Below are positions 17,441-25,814 of a stretch of DNA of 64,000 nt, piece by piece. The position numbers and the translations under genes are program-made. Position 1 is the first letter of the stretch, and every line of letters begins with the position of its first letter. Below the pieces are notes generated by a model. That model worked only from the letters and a program-made list of their open reading frames with translations, had not been told where the DNA came from and did not search any database. Source of the DNA: JB111 sp049856175. GTDB taxonomy: Bacteria; Actinomycetota; Actinomycetes; Actinomycetales; Actinomycetaceae. Location of the stretch: contig NZ_JBNDNA010000010.1 in the NCBI RefSeq assembly GCF_049856175.1, forward strand, positions 1-64,000, read 5' to 3'.

Positions 17441-18634
17441 TCATCCGACCGGGAGGGTGGCGGTGATCGCGAATCCGCCCTCCGGCGTCGGACCGATCTC
17501 GACGGTCCCGCCGAGCGCGCGGGTGCGGTCCCGGATCCCCGCGAGCCCCAGGCCGGCCCCCGGCCCGGACGGCGTCGCCTCCTCCGCGGCCGGCCCGTTG
17601 ACGACCGCGACGCCGACCTCGTCCGAGCCGACGGCCACGGTGACGGCCACCTCGGCCCCCGGCGCGTGGCGCAGTGCGTTGCTCAGCCCCTCCTGGACGA
17701 TCCGGTAGGCCGTCAGCCCGGTGGCCGGCGGCACGGAGGCGGGATCCTCGCCCTGGTGGTCGAACGTGATGGTCGCGCCCGAGCTGCGTGCCCCGTCGAC
17801 GAGCTCGGGCACGTCGACGAGGGCGGGCTGCGGGGCCAGGTCGGCGTCCTCACGCCCGCGCAGCACGCTGAGCAGCCCGCGCATCTCCGTGAGCGCGGCG
17901 CGTGACGACGACGCGATCGACGCGAACTCCGCATCCACCTCGTGCGACGTCCCGTCGAGGCGGAACGGTGCGGTCGTCGCCTGGACGGAGATCACGGACA
18001 TGGAGTGCGCGACGACGTCGTGCATCTCCTGCGCGATCCGGTTGCGCTCCTGGAGCTCGGTGCGCCGCTCGGACTCCGCGGCCCGGGCCTGCTGCTCGGC
18101 CTCCAGGGCGTGCCGGCTGCGCAGGAGGAGCCCCATGCCGCTGCCGGCCGCGAGGAGTCCGGCACCGATGCCCGCGCACACGATCGCGTTGGCGACCGCA
18201 CCGCCGGTGTCCGGCCGGACCAGGATCGCGACGATCGAGACGAGCGCGCCACCCGCCCACAGGCCCGAGGCCCATCGCCACCCGTGCTGGAGCGCGAGGA
18301 CGAGCAGCGTGAGGAGGAACGCGATCATCGTCGGGACCGGCCACGGCCACGGGGCCGCGGTCGAGGCCGCCGCCGCGGTGCCCGCGGCCGTCACGAGGGC
18401 GAGCGCGATCGCGACGGCCGGCCACCGCACGGCGAGGACGAGTGCCGTCGAGGTGGCGAACGCGAGGACCATGGCGATCGCGACCTGCACGCCGTGGACG
18501 TTTGCGAGGACGGGCCACCCGACGGCGACGAGGATGACGCCCGCGTAGATGCTGCCCAGCCAGGCCCAGCCGGTGCGCGGCGAACGGAGCGCGAGGAGGT
18601 CGGCCACGGGGTCGGTGGTGCCGGTGCTCGTCAT
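17441..18634 (-). CDS. Sensor histidine kinase (HisKA_3 type)
   Basis: 397 residues. Four or five membrane helices in the first ~170 residues, a coiled coil (HALEAEQQARAAESERRTEL), and the phospho-acceptor motif ERNRIAQEMHDVVAHSMSVI follow the DesK/LiaS-like pattern. The ATPase domain has EGLSNALRHAPGA and GLGLAGIRDRTRALGG; the G1 region is shortened (VVNGPA instead of DDG), which may weaken ATP binding. The ATG at 18634 overlaps the stop of the upstream sensor gene (ATGA). The likely response-regulator partner is divergent at 19540. Confidence 0.92.
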   Translation of the reverse strand: MTSTGTTDPVADLLALRSPRTGWAWLGSIYAGVILVAVGWPVLANVHGVQVAIAMVLAFATSTALVLAVRWPAVAIALALVTAAGTAAAASTAAPWPWPVPTMIAFLLTLLVLALQHGWRWASGLWAGGALVSIVAILVRPDTGGAVANAIVCAGIGAGLLAAGSGMGLLLRSRHALEAEQQARAAESERRTELQERNRIAQEMHDVVAHSMSVISVQATTAPFRLDGTSHEVDAEFASIASSSRAALTEMRGLLSVLRGREDADLAPQPALVDVPELVDGARSSGATITFDHQGEDPASVPPATGLTAYRIVQEGLSNALRHAPGAEVAVTVAVGSDEVGVAVVNGPAAEEATPSGPGAGLGLAGIRDRTRALGGTVEIGPTPEGGFAITATLPVG

Positions 18635-19332
18635 CGCTGCTGCCCCCCGGTGGCCGTGGTCGCCGGCGGGGCCGCGAGCGCGACGGTGGTCGCGCCCGCG
18701 TCCATCAGCGCCATGAGACGCACCACCCACGGCGTGGTGAGGAGGAAGACCAGGCCGGCGAGCCCGGTGAGGATCGCGTCCGCGGCGAAGCTCTCCGCGA
18801 ACGACTGCGAGACCCATCCGTCGGGCAGCTGGAGCAGCAGCCACTCGACGCCGGTCATTGCGTCGTCCTCGGGGAGGAACAGGCCCCAGAACCAGTAGGT
18901 GAGCCCGCCGAGGGCGGTGACCGGCCAGATGATGGCCACGAGCCCGGTGAACAGTCGCAGGGGGAAGGCGAGGAGTCCCTCGTAGAGCAGGTCGAGCCAG
19001 CGTCGCGGGTCGGCGAGCAGCCGGAACCAGCCGCCGAGCCCGCCGCGGTGCTCGCGGTAGCGCGGCGTGGTGACGTCGGCGCCCCAGACCCGCAGCCGCG
19101 CCCGGGAGATCTGCGCGAACCCGGTCGCGACGACGAGACAGAGCGGGAGGATCACCGCGCCGATCCAGACGACGAACGTGGCGACCCCGGTGACGAACAG
19201 CGCGAGCAGGACGGCGAACGCGACGATCGCGAGCACCGTGCCGGGCACGAGGTAGCCGAGGTCCCGGCCGAGCGTGCGCACGGCACGGCCGGCGCGGGAG
19301 GTGCGTGGTCCGGCGGCGGAGGCGGTGGTCAT
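18631..19332 (-). CDS. Putative sensor-domain membrane protein (PF13796-like)
   Basis: 233 residues with four membrane segments in the layout of the actinobacterial sensor domain that precedes or accompanies histidine kinases. It contains LGYLVPGTVLAIVAFAVLLA, a hydrophobic second helix, ARLRVWGADV and WFRLLADPRRWLDLLYEGLLAFPLRL. Here the domain is a separate gene directly upstream of the kinase, with an ATGA overlap, so the two proteins probably work as one receptor. The start is uncertain: neither the ATG at 19332 nor the one at 19404 has a clear Shine-Dalgarno sequence; I prefer the shorter because the extra 24 residues are not family-like. Confidence 0.8.
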   Translation of the reverse strand: MTTASAAGPRTSRAGRAVRTLGRDLGYLVPGTVLAIVAFAVLLALFVTGVATFVVWIGAVILPLCLVVATGFAQISRARLRVWGADVTTPRYREHRGGLGGWFRLLADPRRWLDLLYEGLLAFPLRLFTGLVAIIWPVTALGGLTYWFWGLFLPEDDAMTGVEWLLLQLPDGWVSQSFAESFAADAILTGLAGLVFLLTTPWVVRLMALMDAGATTVALAAPPATTATGGQQR

Positions 19333-19539
19333 GTGGTCACGTCCGTATCTGGTGGGTGGGGACAGTGTGTCGGAGCGGTGGGGGACCGCGGCGGTCGTGT
19401 GCATGACAGGGACTGTCGTCCGGTGGTCGGTGCTCCCGCGTCACCCGTGGGTGTGAACCGGGCCCCTACGGCAGAGGGAGCCCCGGGACGGCAGGAGGTC
19501 GACCGACGTCGGGGAGGGCCGCCCGACTACGGTGTCCCG

Positions 19540-20223
19540 GTGAGCATCTCGCCGGGCACCTCGGTCGTGCGCGTGGCAGTCGTCGACGACCAGGCCATGG
19601 TGCGCCAGGGCTTCGGCGCGCTGCTGGACGCCCAGGAGGACATGACGGTCGTCGGCAGCGCGTCGGACGGCTCCGAGGTCGTCGACCTCGTGCGCCGCAC
19701 CCGCCCCGACGTCGTCCTCATGGACATCCGCATGCCGAAGGTCAACGGGCTCGACGCCACGCGGGCCGTGTTCGCCATGCCGGGCGACGAGCACCCGCGG
19801 GTCGTCATGCTCACCACCTTCGACGTCGACGAGTACGTCTTCGCCGCGCTGCAGGCCGGTGCGAGCGGCTTCCTGCTCAAGGACGCCACGGCCGACGAGC
19901 TCGCCGGCGCCGTCCGCGTGGTGGCGGCCGGGGAGGCGCTCCTCTCGCCGTCGATCACCCGCAAGGTGATCACGGACTACGCGGCCCGTCCCTCGGGACG
20001 ACCCGACCCCACGGTGCTCTCCCCGCTGACCGAGCGCGAGCTCGAGGTCATGCGCCTCGTCGCCACCGGGCGGTCGAACGGCGAGATCGCCGGCGATCTC
20101 TTCCTCGGCGAGCAGACGGTGAAGACCCACGTCTCCCGGATCCTCACCAAGCTCGGCCTGCGCGACCGCACGCAGATCGTCGTGACGGCCTACGAGTCGG
20201 GGCTCGTCGCCGTCGGTAGGTGA
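19540..20223 (+). CDS. NarL/LuxR-family response regulator
   Basis: 227 residues. The receiver domain has VVDDQ, the phospho-Asp in VVLMDIRMPKVNG, Thr in LTTFD and Lys in LLKDAT. The C-terminal helix-turn-helix contains LTERELEVMRLVATGRSNGEI and QTVKTHVSRILTKLGL. The GTG at 19540 is chosen because TACGGT (19528-19533) lies 6 bases before it and no Shine-Dalgarno is present, the pattern of a leaderless transcript. It is divergent from the membrane sensor/kinase pair, its likely partners. Its 3' end overlaps the convergent monooxygenase gene by 34 bases. Confidence 0.92.
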   Translation: MSISPGTSVVRVAVVDDQAMVRQGFGALLDAQEDMTVVGSASDGSEVVDLVRRTRPDVVLMDIRMPKVNGLDATRAVFAMPGDEHPRVVMLTTFDVDEYVFAALQAGASGFLLKDATADELAGAVRVVAAGEALLSPSITRKVITDYAARPSGRPDPTVLSPLTERELEVMRLVATGRSNGEIAGDLFLGEQTVKTHVSRILTKLGLRDRTQIVVTAYESGLVAVGR

Positions 20224-21593
20224 CCGGTGGGCCGGCCAGCCGGCTGGTCGGCCGTCCGGCCGGTCGGTGCGCCGGGCGCGAGGTGCTCGCGGAGCGTTCC
20301 GCCCCGGTAGTCGCGACGCAGGCGCCCGCGGCGCTGGAGCTCGGGGACGACCCCGTCGACGAACTCCGTCAGCGAGGACGGGTACAGCGCCGACATGACG
20401 ACGAAACCGTCGGCGGCCTCGGCGTCGACGATCGCGCACAGCTCGTCCGCGACCGTCGCCGGGGAGCCGGTGGGCTGGGGCTTGAGCTGGCTGATCGCCT
20501 GCCGCTGCGCGAGCTCGCGCACGGTGAGGTCCTCCGCCCGGCTCGCGCGCAGCAGCATGTCCTCGAACCCCTCGCTCCCGGTCGCGCCCCGGTGGGCGGT
20601 GAGGAGGTCCGCCGCGCGGGCGTGCGGGTCGAGGTCGTCCGCGTGCAGCAGACGTCCGAGCATCGTGAGGATCGCGCGCTCGTCGAGCAGCGCGGCCATC
20701 TCCTCCAGGCGGGCACGGGCGGCGTCGTCGGTCGCGGCCACCACGGGCTGGACCGCGGCCAGCACCCGCAGGTCGTCCGGGTCCCGGCCCCACGCGGCGG
20801 CGCGGGCGCGCAGGTCGGTGCGCAGCGCGCGCATCGCGACCGCGTCCTCGGCGACGACGAACACCACCTCGGCCCATCGGGCGGCGAAGGTCCGGCCCCG
20901 CTCCGAGGCGCCCGCCTGCATGAGCACCGGTCGTCCCTGCGGGCTGCGCGGCAGCGTGACCGGTCCTCGGCTCACGGCGTCCGCGTCCGTACCTGCGCCT
21001 GCGCCCGCATCCGGGACCCGGTGCACGTGCGCCGGGTCCGCGAACATCCGGCGTTCCCGGTCGAGCACGAGGGCGTCCGGCCCCCACGAGTCCCACAGGT
21101 CCAGGACCGTGCGCACCACGCGGTCGGCCCGGTCGTAGCGGGCCGCCTTGTCGGGCATCGCGGACAGGCCCATGTTGCGGGCCTCGGCGTCGGTGGTCGA
21201 GGTGACGATGTTCCACGCCGTCCGACCGCCGGAGAGGTGGTCGAGGCTGAGCATCGTGCGAGCGATGGCGTAGGGCGGCAGGAAGGTGGTCGACATCGTC
21301 GCGCCCACGCCCAGGTGCGTCGTGGCCGACGCCGCCACCGTGGCCAGGGTGACGGGGTCGAGGTAGATCGCCCCCTTGCCGCCAGTGCGGACGGTGGTCG
21401 CGTAGTCGCCGGCCGCGTCCTCCGGGACGGCGAGGGCGTCCGGGAAGAAGATCATGTCGAACCGGCCGCGCTCGAGCGTGCGGGCGAGGTCGGCGTAGAA
21501 CGGCGCGCTCAGCCAGTCCCCACGCGAGAGCGGGTGACGCCACGACTCCGCGTACTGGCTGGTGGGGGCGTTGACCAGGGCGACGAGGTGCAT
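20190..21593 (-). CDS. LLM-class flavin-dependent monooxygenase (NtaA/SnaA/DszA-type)
   Basis: 467 residues, the size of the nitrilotriacetate monooxygenase component A subfamily. Motifs are RGRFDMIFFPDAL, LDPVTLATVAASATTHLGVGATMST, the Asn-Ile-Val-Thr-Ser segment in GRTAWNIVTSTTDAEARNMG, and PVLMQAGASERGRTFAARWAEVVF. Such enzymes use reduced FMN from a separate reductase to oxygenate their substrate. No reductase gene is adjacent. The gene follows the ykoC-like gene by 49 bases on the same strand, so it may be the last gene of the TPP-riboswitch operon. The ATG at 21593 has GGAGAGATCC upstream. Substrate unknown. Confidence 0.88.
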   Translation of the reverse strand: MHLVALVNAPTSQYAESWRHPLSRGDWLSAPFYADLARTLERGRFDMIFFPDALAVPEDAAGDYATTVRTGGKGAIYLDPVTLATVAASATTHLGVGATMSTTFLPPYAIARTMLSLDHLSGGRTAWNIVTSTTDAEARNMGLSAMPDKAARYDRADRVVRTVLDLWDSWGPDALVLDRERRMFADPAHVHRVPDAGAGAGTDADAVSRGPVTLPRSPQGRPVLMQAGASERGRTFAARWAEVVFVVAEDAVAMRALRTDLRARAAAWGRDPDDLRVLAAVQPVVAATDDAARARLEEMAALLDERAILTMLGRLLHADDLDPHARAADLLTAHRGATGSEGFEDMLLRASRAEDLTVRELAQRQAISQLKPQPTGSPATVADELCAIVDAEAADGFVVMSALYPSSLTEFVDGVVPELQRRGRLRRDYRGGTLREHLAPGAPTGRTADQPAGRPTGHLPTATSPDS

Positions 21594-21642
21594 GGATCTC
21601 TCCGTCGGTGGTGGTGGTTCGTCGGTGGGTGCGGTCGTCCGG

Positions 21643-22443
21643 CTATCCGAAGAGGGCACCGGGGCCCCGCAGCGTCCCGGCGAGGTGGCTGACGACGAGG
21701 ACGGCGGTCAGCACCGCGAGCACACCGGCCAGCAGCGCCCAGTCCGCGCCGCGCACCGGGGTGGGCCGCCACGTGGTGCGGGGCGCGAGACCCAGCCCCC
21801 GGGACTCCAGGGCCTGAGCCATCCGTTCGCCCTTGCGCAGCGACACCACGAGCAGGGTGAACACCACCCCGGCCAGGTGGCGCGCCCCTCGTGGGGGCCG
21901 GCCCCGCACGCCGGGGGAGCGCGCCGCGTGGGCGTGCCGGATCGTCGACCACTCGCGCGGCATCTCCTGCAGCATCCGGTACCCGGCGAGGACGGCGTAG
22001 GTCATCCGCGCGCCGAGCCGGGCGTTGTGGTGCAGGCTCGTCATCAGTGCCACGCCGTCGGTGGACAGCAGGAACCCGACGACGCACACCCCGATGACCA
22101 GCGAGCGGACGCCGAGCGCGGCGCCCACCTCGAACCCCTCGGCCGTCACGCGCAGCACGCCCCACTGCCACAGCACCTCCCCGGGACGGGTGAGGACGTT
22201 GACCGACAGCACCCCCAGGCCGAACACGAGGAACGGGAGCTGCGCCAGCGCCAGCGTGCGCGGCGCGGCCCGGGTGCCCACGGCCACGGCGGCCAGGGCC
22301 AGCACGTAGAGCACGAGCGGCGTGAGCGGGTCGAGCACGAACACGACCGCGAGCGAGACCGCGGTGAGCGAGGCGAGCTTGACCGTGGGGTTGCGGCGGC
22401 TCAGCGGGGCGTCGTCGAGCGGTGCCCGGGTGAGCGCGGTCAT
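21643..22443 (-). CDS. ykoC: ECF transporter T component (YkoC/EcfT-like)
   Basis: 266 residues with five or six membrane helices. The EcfT coupling region is seen in LARMTYAVLAGYRML-like and QEMPREWSTIRHAHAARSPG, and the second Ala-Arg-Gly-type motif is in AQALESRGLG. It passes ATPase movement to the substrate-binding S component. The ATG overlaps the stop of the ATPase gene (ATGA). With the three genes upstream it forms a complete energy-coupling-factor transporter in ykoFEDC order. Confidence 0.88.
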   Translation of the reverse strand: MTALTRAPLDDAPLSRRNPTVKLASLTAVSLAVVFVLDPLTPLVLYVLALAAVAVGTRAAPRTLALAQLPFLVFGLGVLSVNVLTRPGEVLWQWGVLRVTAEGFEVGAALGVRSLVIGVCVVGFLLSTDGVALMTSLHHNARLGARMTYAVLAGYRMLQEMPREWSTIRHAHAARSPGVRGRPPRGARHLAGVVFTLLVVSLRKGERMAQALESRGLGLAPRTTWRPTPVRGADWALLAGVLAVLTAVLVVSHLAGTLRGPGALFG

Positions 22444-24302
22444 CGGCGCACCCGCTCGTCGAGCCTGCGCAGCACGTGCGCGACCGACGTGCCGGGCACG
22501 TGCGCGAGCAGCCAGGACACGAGCGGGGGCAGGCTGAGCCCCGCGCGCCGCACGAGGGCCGCGTCGCCCAGCACCTCGTGCGTCGGACCGTCGGCGATCA
22601 TCTCGCCCTCGGTGAGCAGGACCACCCGGGTGGCGAGCGTGGCGACCGTGCGCAGGTCGTGGCTGGAGAGCACGATCGCACGTCCCGCGGCCGACTCCGC
22701 GCGCAGCGTCTCCATCGTCGCGACCGCGTCGCGCCGGTCGAGCCCGAGGGTGGGCTCGTCCGCGAGGAGGACGGGAGCGTCGTGGGCGAGGACGGCCGCG
22801 AGGCTGAGCCGGCGCTTCTCCCCGCCGGAGAGCCGGAACGGGTTCTGCCCGGACAGGTGCTCGAGCCGGTGACGCCGCAGGCGGTCCGCCACCGAGGCCT
22901 CGCCCGCCGCGCCGGTGAGCCCGTGCCCGATCTCGGCGGTCACGGTGTGCGTGAGGAACTGGTGCTCGGCGTTCTGGAACACCATGCCCGGAGCTGCCCC
23001 CGTGACGGTGCCGGCGAGCGGCGGCAGGAGTCCGGCGAGCGTGAGCAGCAGCGTGGACTTGCCGACCCCGTTGGGGCCGAGGACTGCCACGACCTCCCCG
23101 GCTCGGACCGTGAGGTCGATCCCGGTGAGCACCGGGTGGTCCTCGGGGGCCGGGCCGGCCCCCCGTCCGTCGTCCCGCCCACCGCGACGCCCCGCGCGCC
23201 GACGTCCGCCGCGCCAGGCCGCACGGCCGGCGCTCAGCCCGCGCGCGGACAGGAGGGGCGGTCCGGCAGTGGTCGGCGCCGACTCGGGCGCCGACACAGG
23301 CTCGGGCCCCGGTCCTGGATCGGTCTCCGGCTCGGTCCCCGGGCCCGACCCCGGTGCCACCTCGGCGGCGAGCCCGCGCAGGTAGTCGGTGCAGCGGGCA
23401 GACGACAGCCCGCCCGGTCCACCGCAGGCCGCCGCGAGCTCCGCCTCGAGCGGCAGCCAGCAGCCGGCCGCCACGAGCTGTTCGGCGTGCGCGAGCAGGA
23501 TCTCGACGGTGTCGCCCGCGGCGAGCAGCGTGCCGTCGGGGCCGAGCACAACGGCGCGGGAGGGCAGCCCGGCGATGCCGGCCGGGCCCGCCCACTCGTC
23601 GAGCCGGTGCTCGACGAGCACGACCGCCGGGTGGTGGCGCCGCACCGCCGTGCCCAGTGCGTCGCGCACGGCGGCGATGCCGGCCGGGTCGAGCATCGAG
23701 GTGGGCTCGTCGAGGACGAGCACCTCCGGCTCCGTGACGAGCGCGGCCGCGAGCGCCACCCGCTGCGACTCGCCGCCGGAGAGGTCGGCGGAGGACCGGT
23801 CGCGCAGCGCGCCCGCGCCGACGGCGTCGAGCGCGGTGTCGATGCGGTCGTCGATCGCGGCCGGGTCGGTGCCGTGGTTCTCGAGCGGGAGCGCGAGCTC
23901 CTGCTCGACCACCGGCAGGCACACCGCGGCGCCCGGGTCCTGTGCGAGGGCGCCGATGCGGCGGGAGCGCTCGACCACGGGCGTGCCGAGGTCGTGCGCC
24001 CCGGCCACCGTCACCTCCCCCGTGACCCGTGCCGTCACCGTGTGGGGCACGACCCCGGTGATCACCTGCAGCACCGTCGACTTGCCCGAGCCCGAGGGCC
24101 CCAGGACCACCACGTGCTCGCCGGGCGCGACGCCGAGCGTGACACCGCTCAGCGCCGGCTCCGGCCGGCGCGGGAAGTGCACCGACACGTCGGTCAGCGC
24201 GACGGCCGACGCCGCCGCCGTGCCCACGGCCGGACGGTCGTGCCCGGTGGCGGCCCTGTCGTCGGGGGAGGTCCGGGCCGGCCGTGCCGACAGGCCCGTC
24301 AT
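22440..24302 (-). CDS. ykoD: Fused two-domain ECF ATPase (YkoD-like)
   Basis: 620 residues with two ABC ATPase domains in one chain. Domain 1 (~35-260): Walker A GPSGSGKST, signature LSGGESQRVALA, Walker B VLVLDEPTSMLD, switch His in VLVEHRLDE. Domain 2 (~370-600): Walker A GPNGVGKST, signature LSGGEKRRLSLA, Walker B VLLADEPTLGLD, His in SSHDLRT. A Pro/Gly/Glu-rich linker of ~60 residues joins the domains. It powers uptake through the T and S components encoded on either side, with ATGA overlaps at both ends. Confidence 0.93.
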   Translation of the reverse strand: MTGLSARPARTSPDDRAATGHDRPAVGTAAASAVALTDVSVHFPRRPEPALSGVTLGVAPGEHVVVLGPSGSGKSTVLQVITGVVPHTVTARVTGEVTVAGAHDLGTPVVERSRRIGALAQDPGAAVCLPVVEQELALPLENHGTDPAAIDDRIDTALDAVGAGALRDRSSADLSGGESQRVALAAALVTEPEVLVLDEPTSMLDPAGIAAVRDALGTAVRRHHPAVVLVEHRLDEWAGPAGIAGLPSRAVVLGPDGTLLAAGDTVEILLAHAEQLVAAGCWLPLEAELAAACGGPGGLSSARCTDYLRGLAAEVAPGSGPGTEPETDPGPGPEPVSAPESAPTTAGPPLLSARGLSAGRAAWRGGRRRAGRRGGRDDGRGAGPAPEDHPVLTGIDLTVRAGEVVAVLGPNGVGKSTLLLTLAGLLPPLAGTVTGAAPGMVFQNAEHQFLTHTVTAEIGHGLTGAAGEASVADRLRRHRLEHLSGQNPFRLSGGEKRRLSLAAVLAHDAPVLLADEPTLGLDRRDAVATMETLRAESAAGRAIVLSSHDLRTVATLATRVVLLTEGEMIADGPTHEVLGDAALVRRAGLSLPPLVSWLLAHVPGTSVAHVLRRLDERVRR

Positions 24303-24898
24303 GCCTGACCGGCCCGGCCGATGGCGAAGTTGTCCACGACCCCGGTGCGCGCGAGCGCGTCGACGACCACCTTGGCGAGGAGCCCGCCCAGGACGACGCC
24401 GGACAGCGCCTGGATCGCCAGGCGCAGCGCGAAGATGTCCTGCCCGTACCAGCCCGAGCGGAACGCGGAGTAGAAGAACACCAGCGTTGCGCCGAGGAGC
24501 CCGGCCAGGGCGAAGATGCCCCACCCGAACCTCCGGTAGCGGGTGAGGAAGAACGGGAGCTCGCAGCCGACGCCCTGGAGCAGGGCCGCCACGAGGAGCA
24601 GCGGGCCGACCGGTGAACCGAGGAACGCGAACTCGATGGTCGCGGCGAGGACCTCGGCGAGCACGCCGGCGCCGGGACGCCGCACGATGGCCACCGCGAT
24701 CGGGGCGACGATCAGCCAACCACCGAAGAGGACGTGCTCGGAGAGGTCGCCCGCGGGGCCCATGAGGACGCGCAGCCCGCTCCAGCCCTGGACGAGAGCC
24801 CAGTAGGCGAACCCGAAGACCGCGCCGAGCACCACCACGATCACGAGGTCCTTCAGCGCCCACGGGCCGTACCCGTGGCTCTGGTCCGCGCCGCTCAT
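24299..24898 (-). CDS. ykoE: ECF transporter S component, YkoE family (HMP/thiamine)
   Basis: 199 residues with five or six hydrophobic helices. The start WALKDLVIVVVLGAVFGFAYW, the segment ATIEFAFLGSPVGPLLLVAAL and the FFLTRYRRFGWGIF region fit the YkoE substrate-specificity family. YkoE with YkoD and YkoC imports thiamine or its pyrimidine part; the riboswitch upstream supports a thiamine-related substrate. Overlaps ATGA with the ykoF-like and ykoD-like genes. Confidence 0.88.
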   Translation of the reverse strand: MSGADQSHGYGPWALKDLVIVVVLGAVFGFAYWALVQGWSGLRVLMGPAGDLSEHVLFGGWLIVAPIAVAIVRRPGAGVLAEVLAATIEFAFLGSPVGPLLLVAALLQGVGCELPFFLTRYRRFGWGIFALAGLLGATLVFFYSAFRSGWYGQDIFALRLAIQALSGVVLGGLLAKVVVDALARTGVVDNFAIGRAGQA

Positions 24899-25629
24899 GA
24901 CGCCACCTGCTCGCTCGGCGAACCCACCGAGACCGTGAGATGGGTGACGACGTGCGGGACGCTCGCGCCGACCCGCGCCCACGCGTCCGTCGCCGTGGCC
25001 AGGACCTCGGCGAGGTCGCCGGTGAGCATGGTCGCGTAGTGCGCGGCCTCGCTCGCCACGCCCCGCTCCCGCGCCTCGGCGATGGCCGCCATGATCGGCT
25101 CCATGTGCTCGCCGGCGCCGGACGAGCCGTCGAGCAGCGGGTAGAGCGACCACTGCGCTCGCGCGGCGATCCCGGTCGGTGCGAGCTCGACCGGCTCGCC
25201 GCCGCCGACGACGGCGCCCGGCTCGCAGGTCACCTCGCCGGGGCAGCCGCGGGAGAGCAGGATGTGGGCGACGACGTGGCCGCCGTCGGTGCGGCGCGAG
25301 GCCGCCTCGACCAGCCCGGCCGCGTAGGCGGCCAGGCGCTGCTCGGCCGGGGCACGGCGGGCGCCGACGTACGTGCTGACGGCGTCGGACTCGACGACCA
25401 GGCCGTCGAGCAGGCCGCGGTCGGCGACGTCGGCGAGCGAGCCGAGGATGACGTCGACGAAGTCGCTCGTGTGCGGGTGGATGCTCACGCGCATGCCGAT
25501 CCCGCGCTGCTCGGTGGCGTCGGTCGAGACGGTGTCGGTGGCGATGCTCGTGCCGGTCGAGCGGGTGCCCGGGTCCGTCCGGGTGGTGTCGTGCTGGGTC
25601 ACGGTGCCTTCCTCGGCCCGCGGGTACAT
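24895..25629 (-). CDS. ykoF: YkoF-family thiamine/HMP-binding protein
   Basis: 244 residues from the ATG at 25629. The YkoF core (~46-240) is two related ACT-like halves: MRVSIHPHTSDFVDVILGSL and, after ~90 residues, a second half ending PHVVTHLTVSVGS. YkoF binds thiamine or hydroxymethylpyrimidine in the cytoplasm. The first ~45 residues are Thr/Asp-rich and not part of the family. The ATG has GGGAGG 5 bases upstream; a GTG at 25602 with GAGGAAGG upstream is a good alternative start. It is the first gene after the TPP riboswitch. Confidence 0.85.
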   Translation of the reverse strand: MYPRAEEGTVTQHDTTRTDPGTRSTGTSIATDTVSTDATEQRGIGMRVSIHPHTSDFVDVILGSLADVADRGLLDGLVVESDAVSTYVGARRAPAEQRLAAYAAGLVEAASRRTDGGHVVAHILLSRGCPGEVTCEPGAVVGGGEPVELAPTGIAARAQWSLYPLLDGSSGAGEHMEPIMAAIAEARERGVASEAAHYATMLTGDLAEVLATATDAWARVGASVPHVVTHLTVSVGSPSEQVAS

Positions 25630-25660
25630 CGAGACCTCCCGGCACGGCGGCCGACAGGCT

Positions 25661-25755
25661 CCCTGCTTCCTACGCCGGTACGAACCGGATCAGGTCGGCG
25701 GGTCTGCGGTCGTTCCGCACTCTCAGCGCCTGCAGGCGCTCCCCGGGGGTTGCCG
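25661..25755 (-). promoter_or_regulatory. TPP riboswitch (THI element)
   Basis: Read on the minus strand, the conserved blocks occur in order: GGGGAGCGCC then GGCGCTGAGAG, a variable stem (GCGG-ACGACC-type), then ACCTGATCCGG and ACCGGCGTAGGAA with AGCAGGG. CTGAGA and ACCTGATC plus GCGTAGGAA are the pyrimidine- and pyrophosphate-sensing cores of the thiamine pyrophosphate riboswitch. It ends ~30 bases before the start of the ykoF-like gene, close to its GGGAGG ribosome-binding site, so control of translation by hiding that site is plausible. Confidence 0.93.
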
Positions 25756-25814
25756 GCACGCTACCCGGACGGGCCTGAAGCTGTCGAGGCCTGCCCGCAG
25801 GGTGGCGACCCAGG

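Noticed and set aside
19437..19456. TCACCC...GGTGTGA inverted repeat in the sensor/regulator gap
   Set aside because: The arms are unequal and match poorly; in DNA this GC-rich it is expected by chance.
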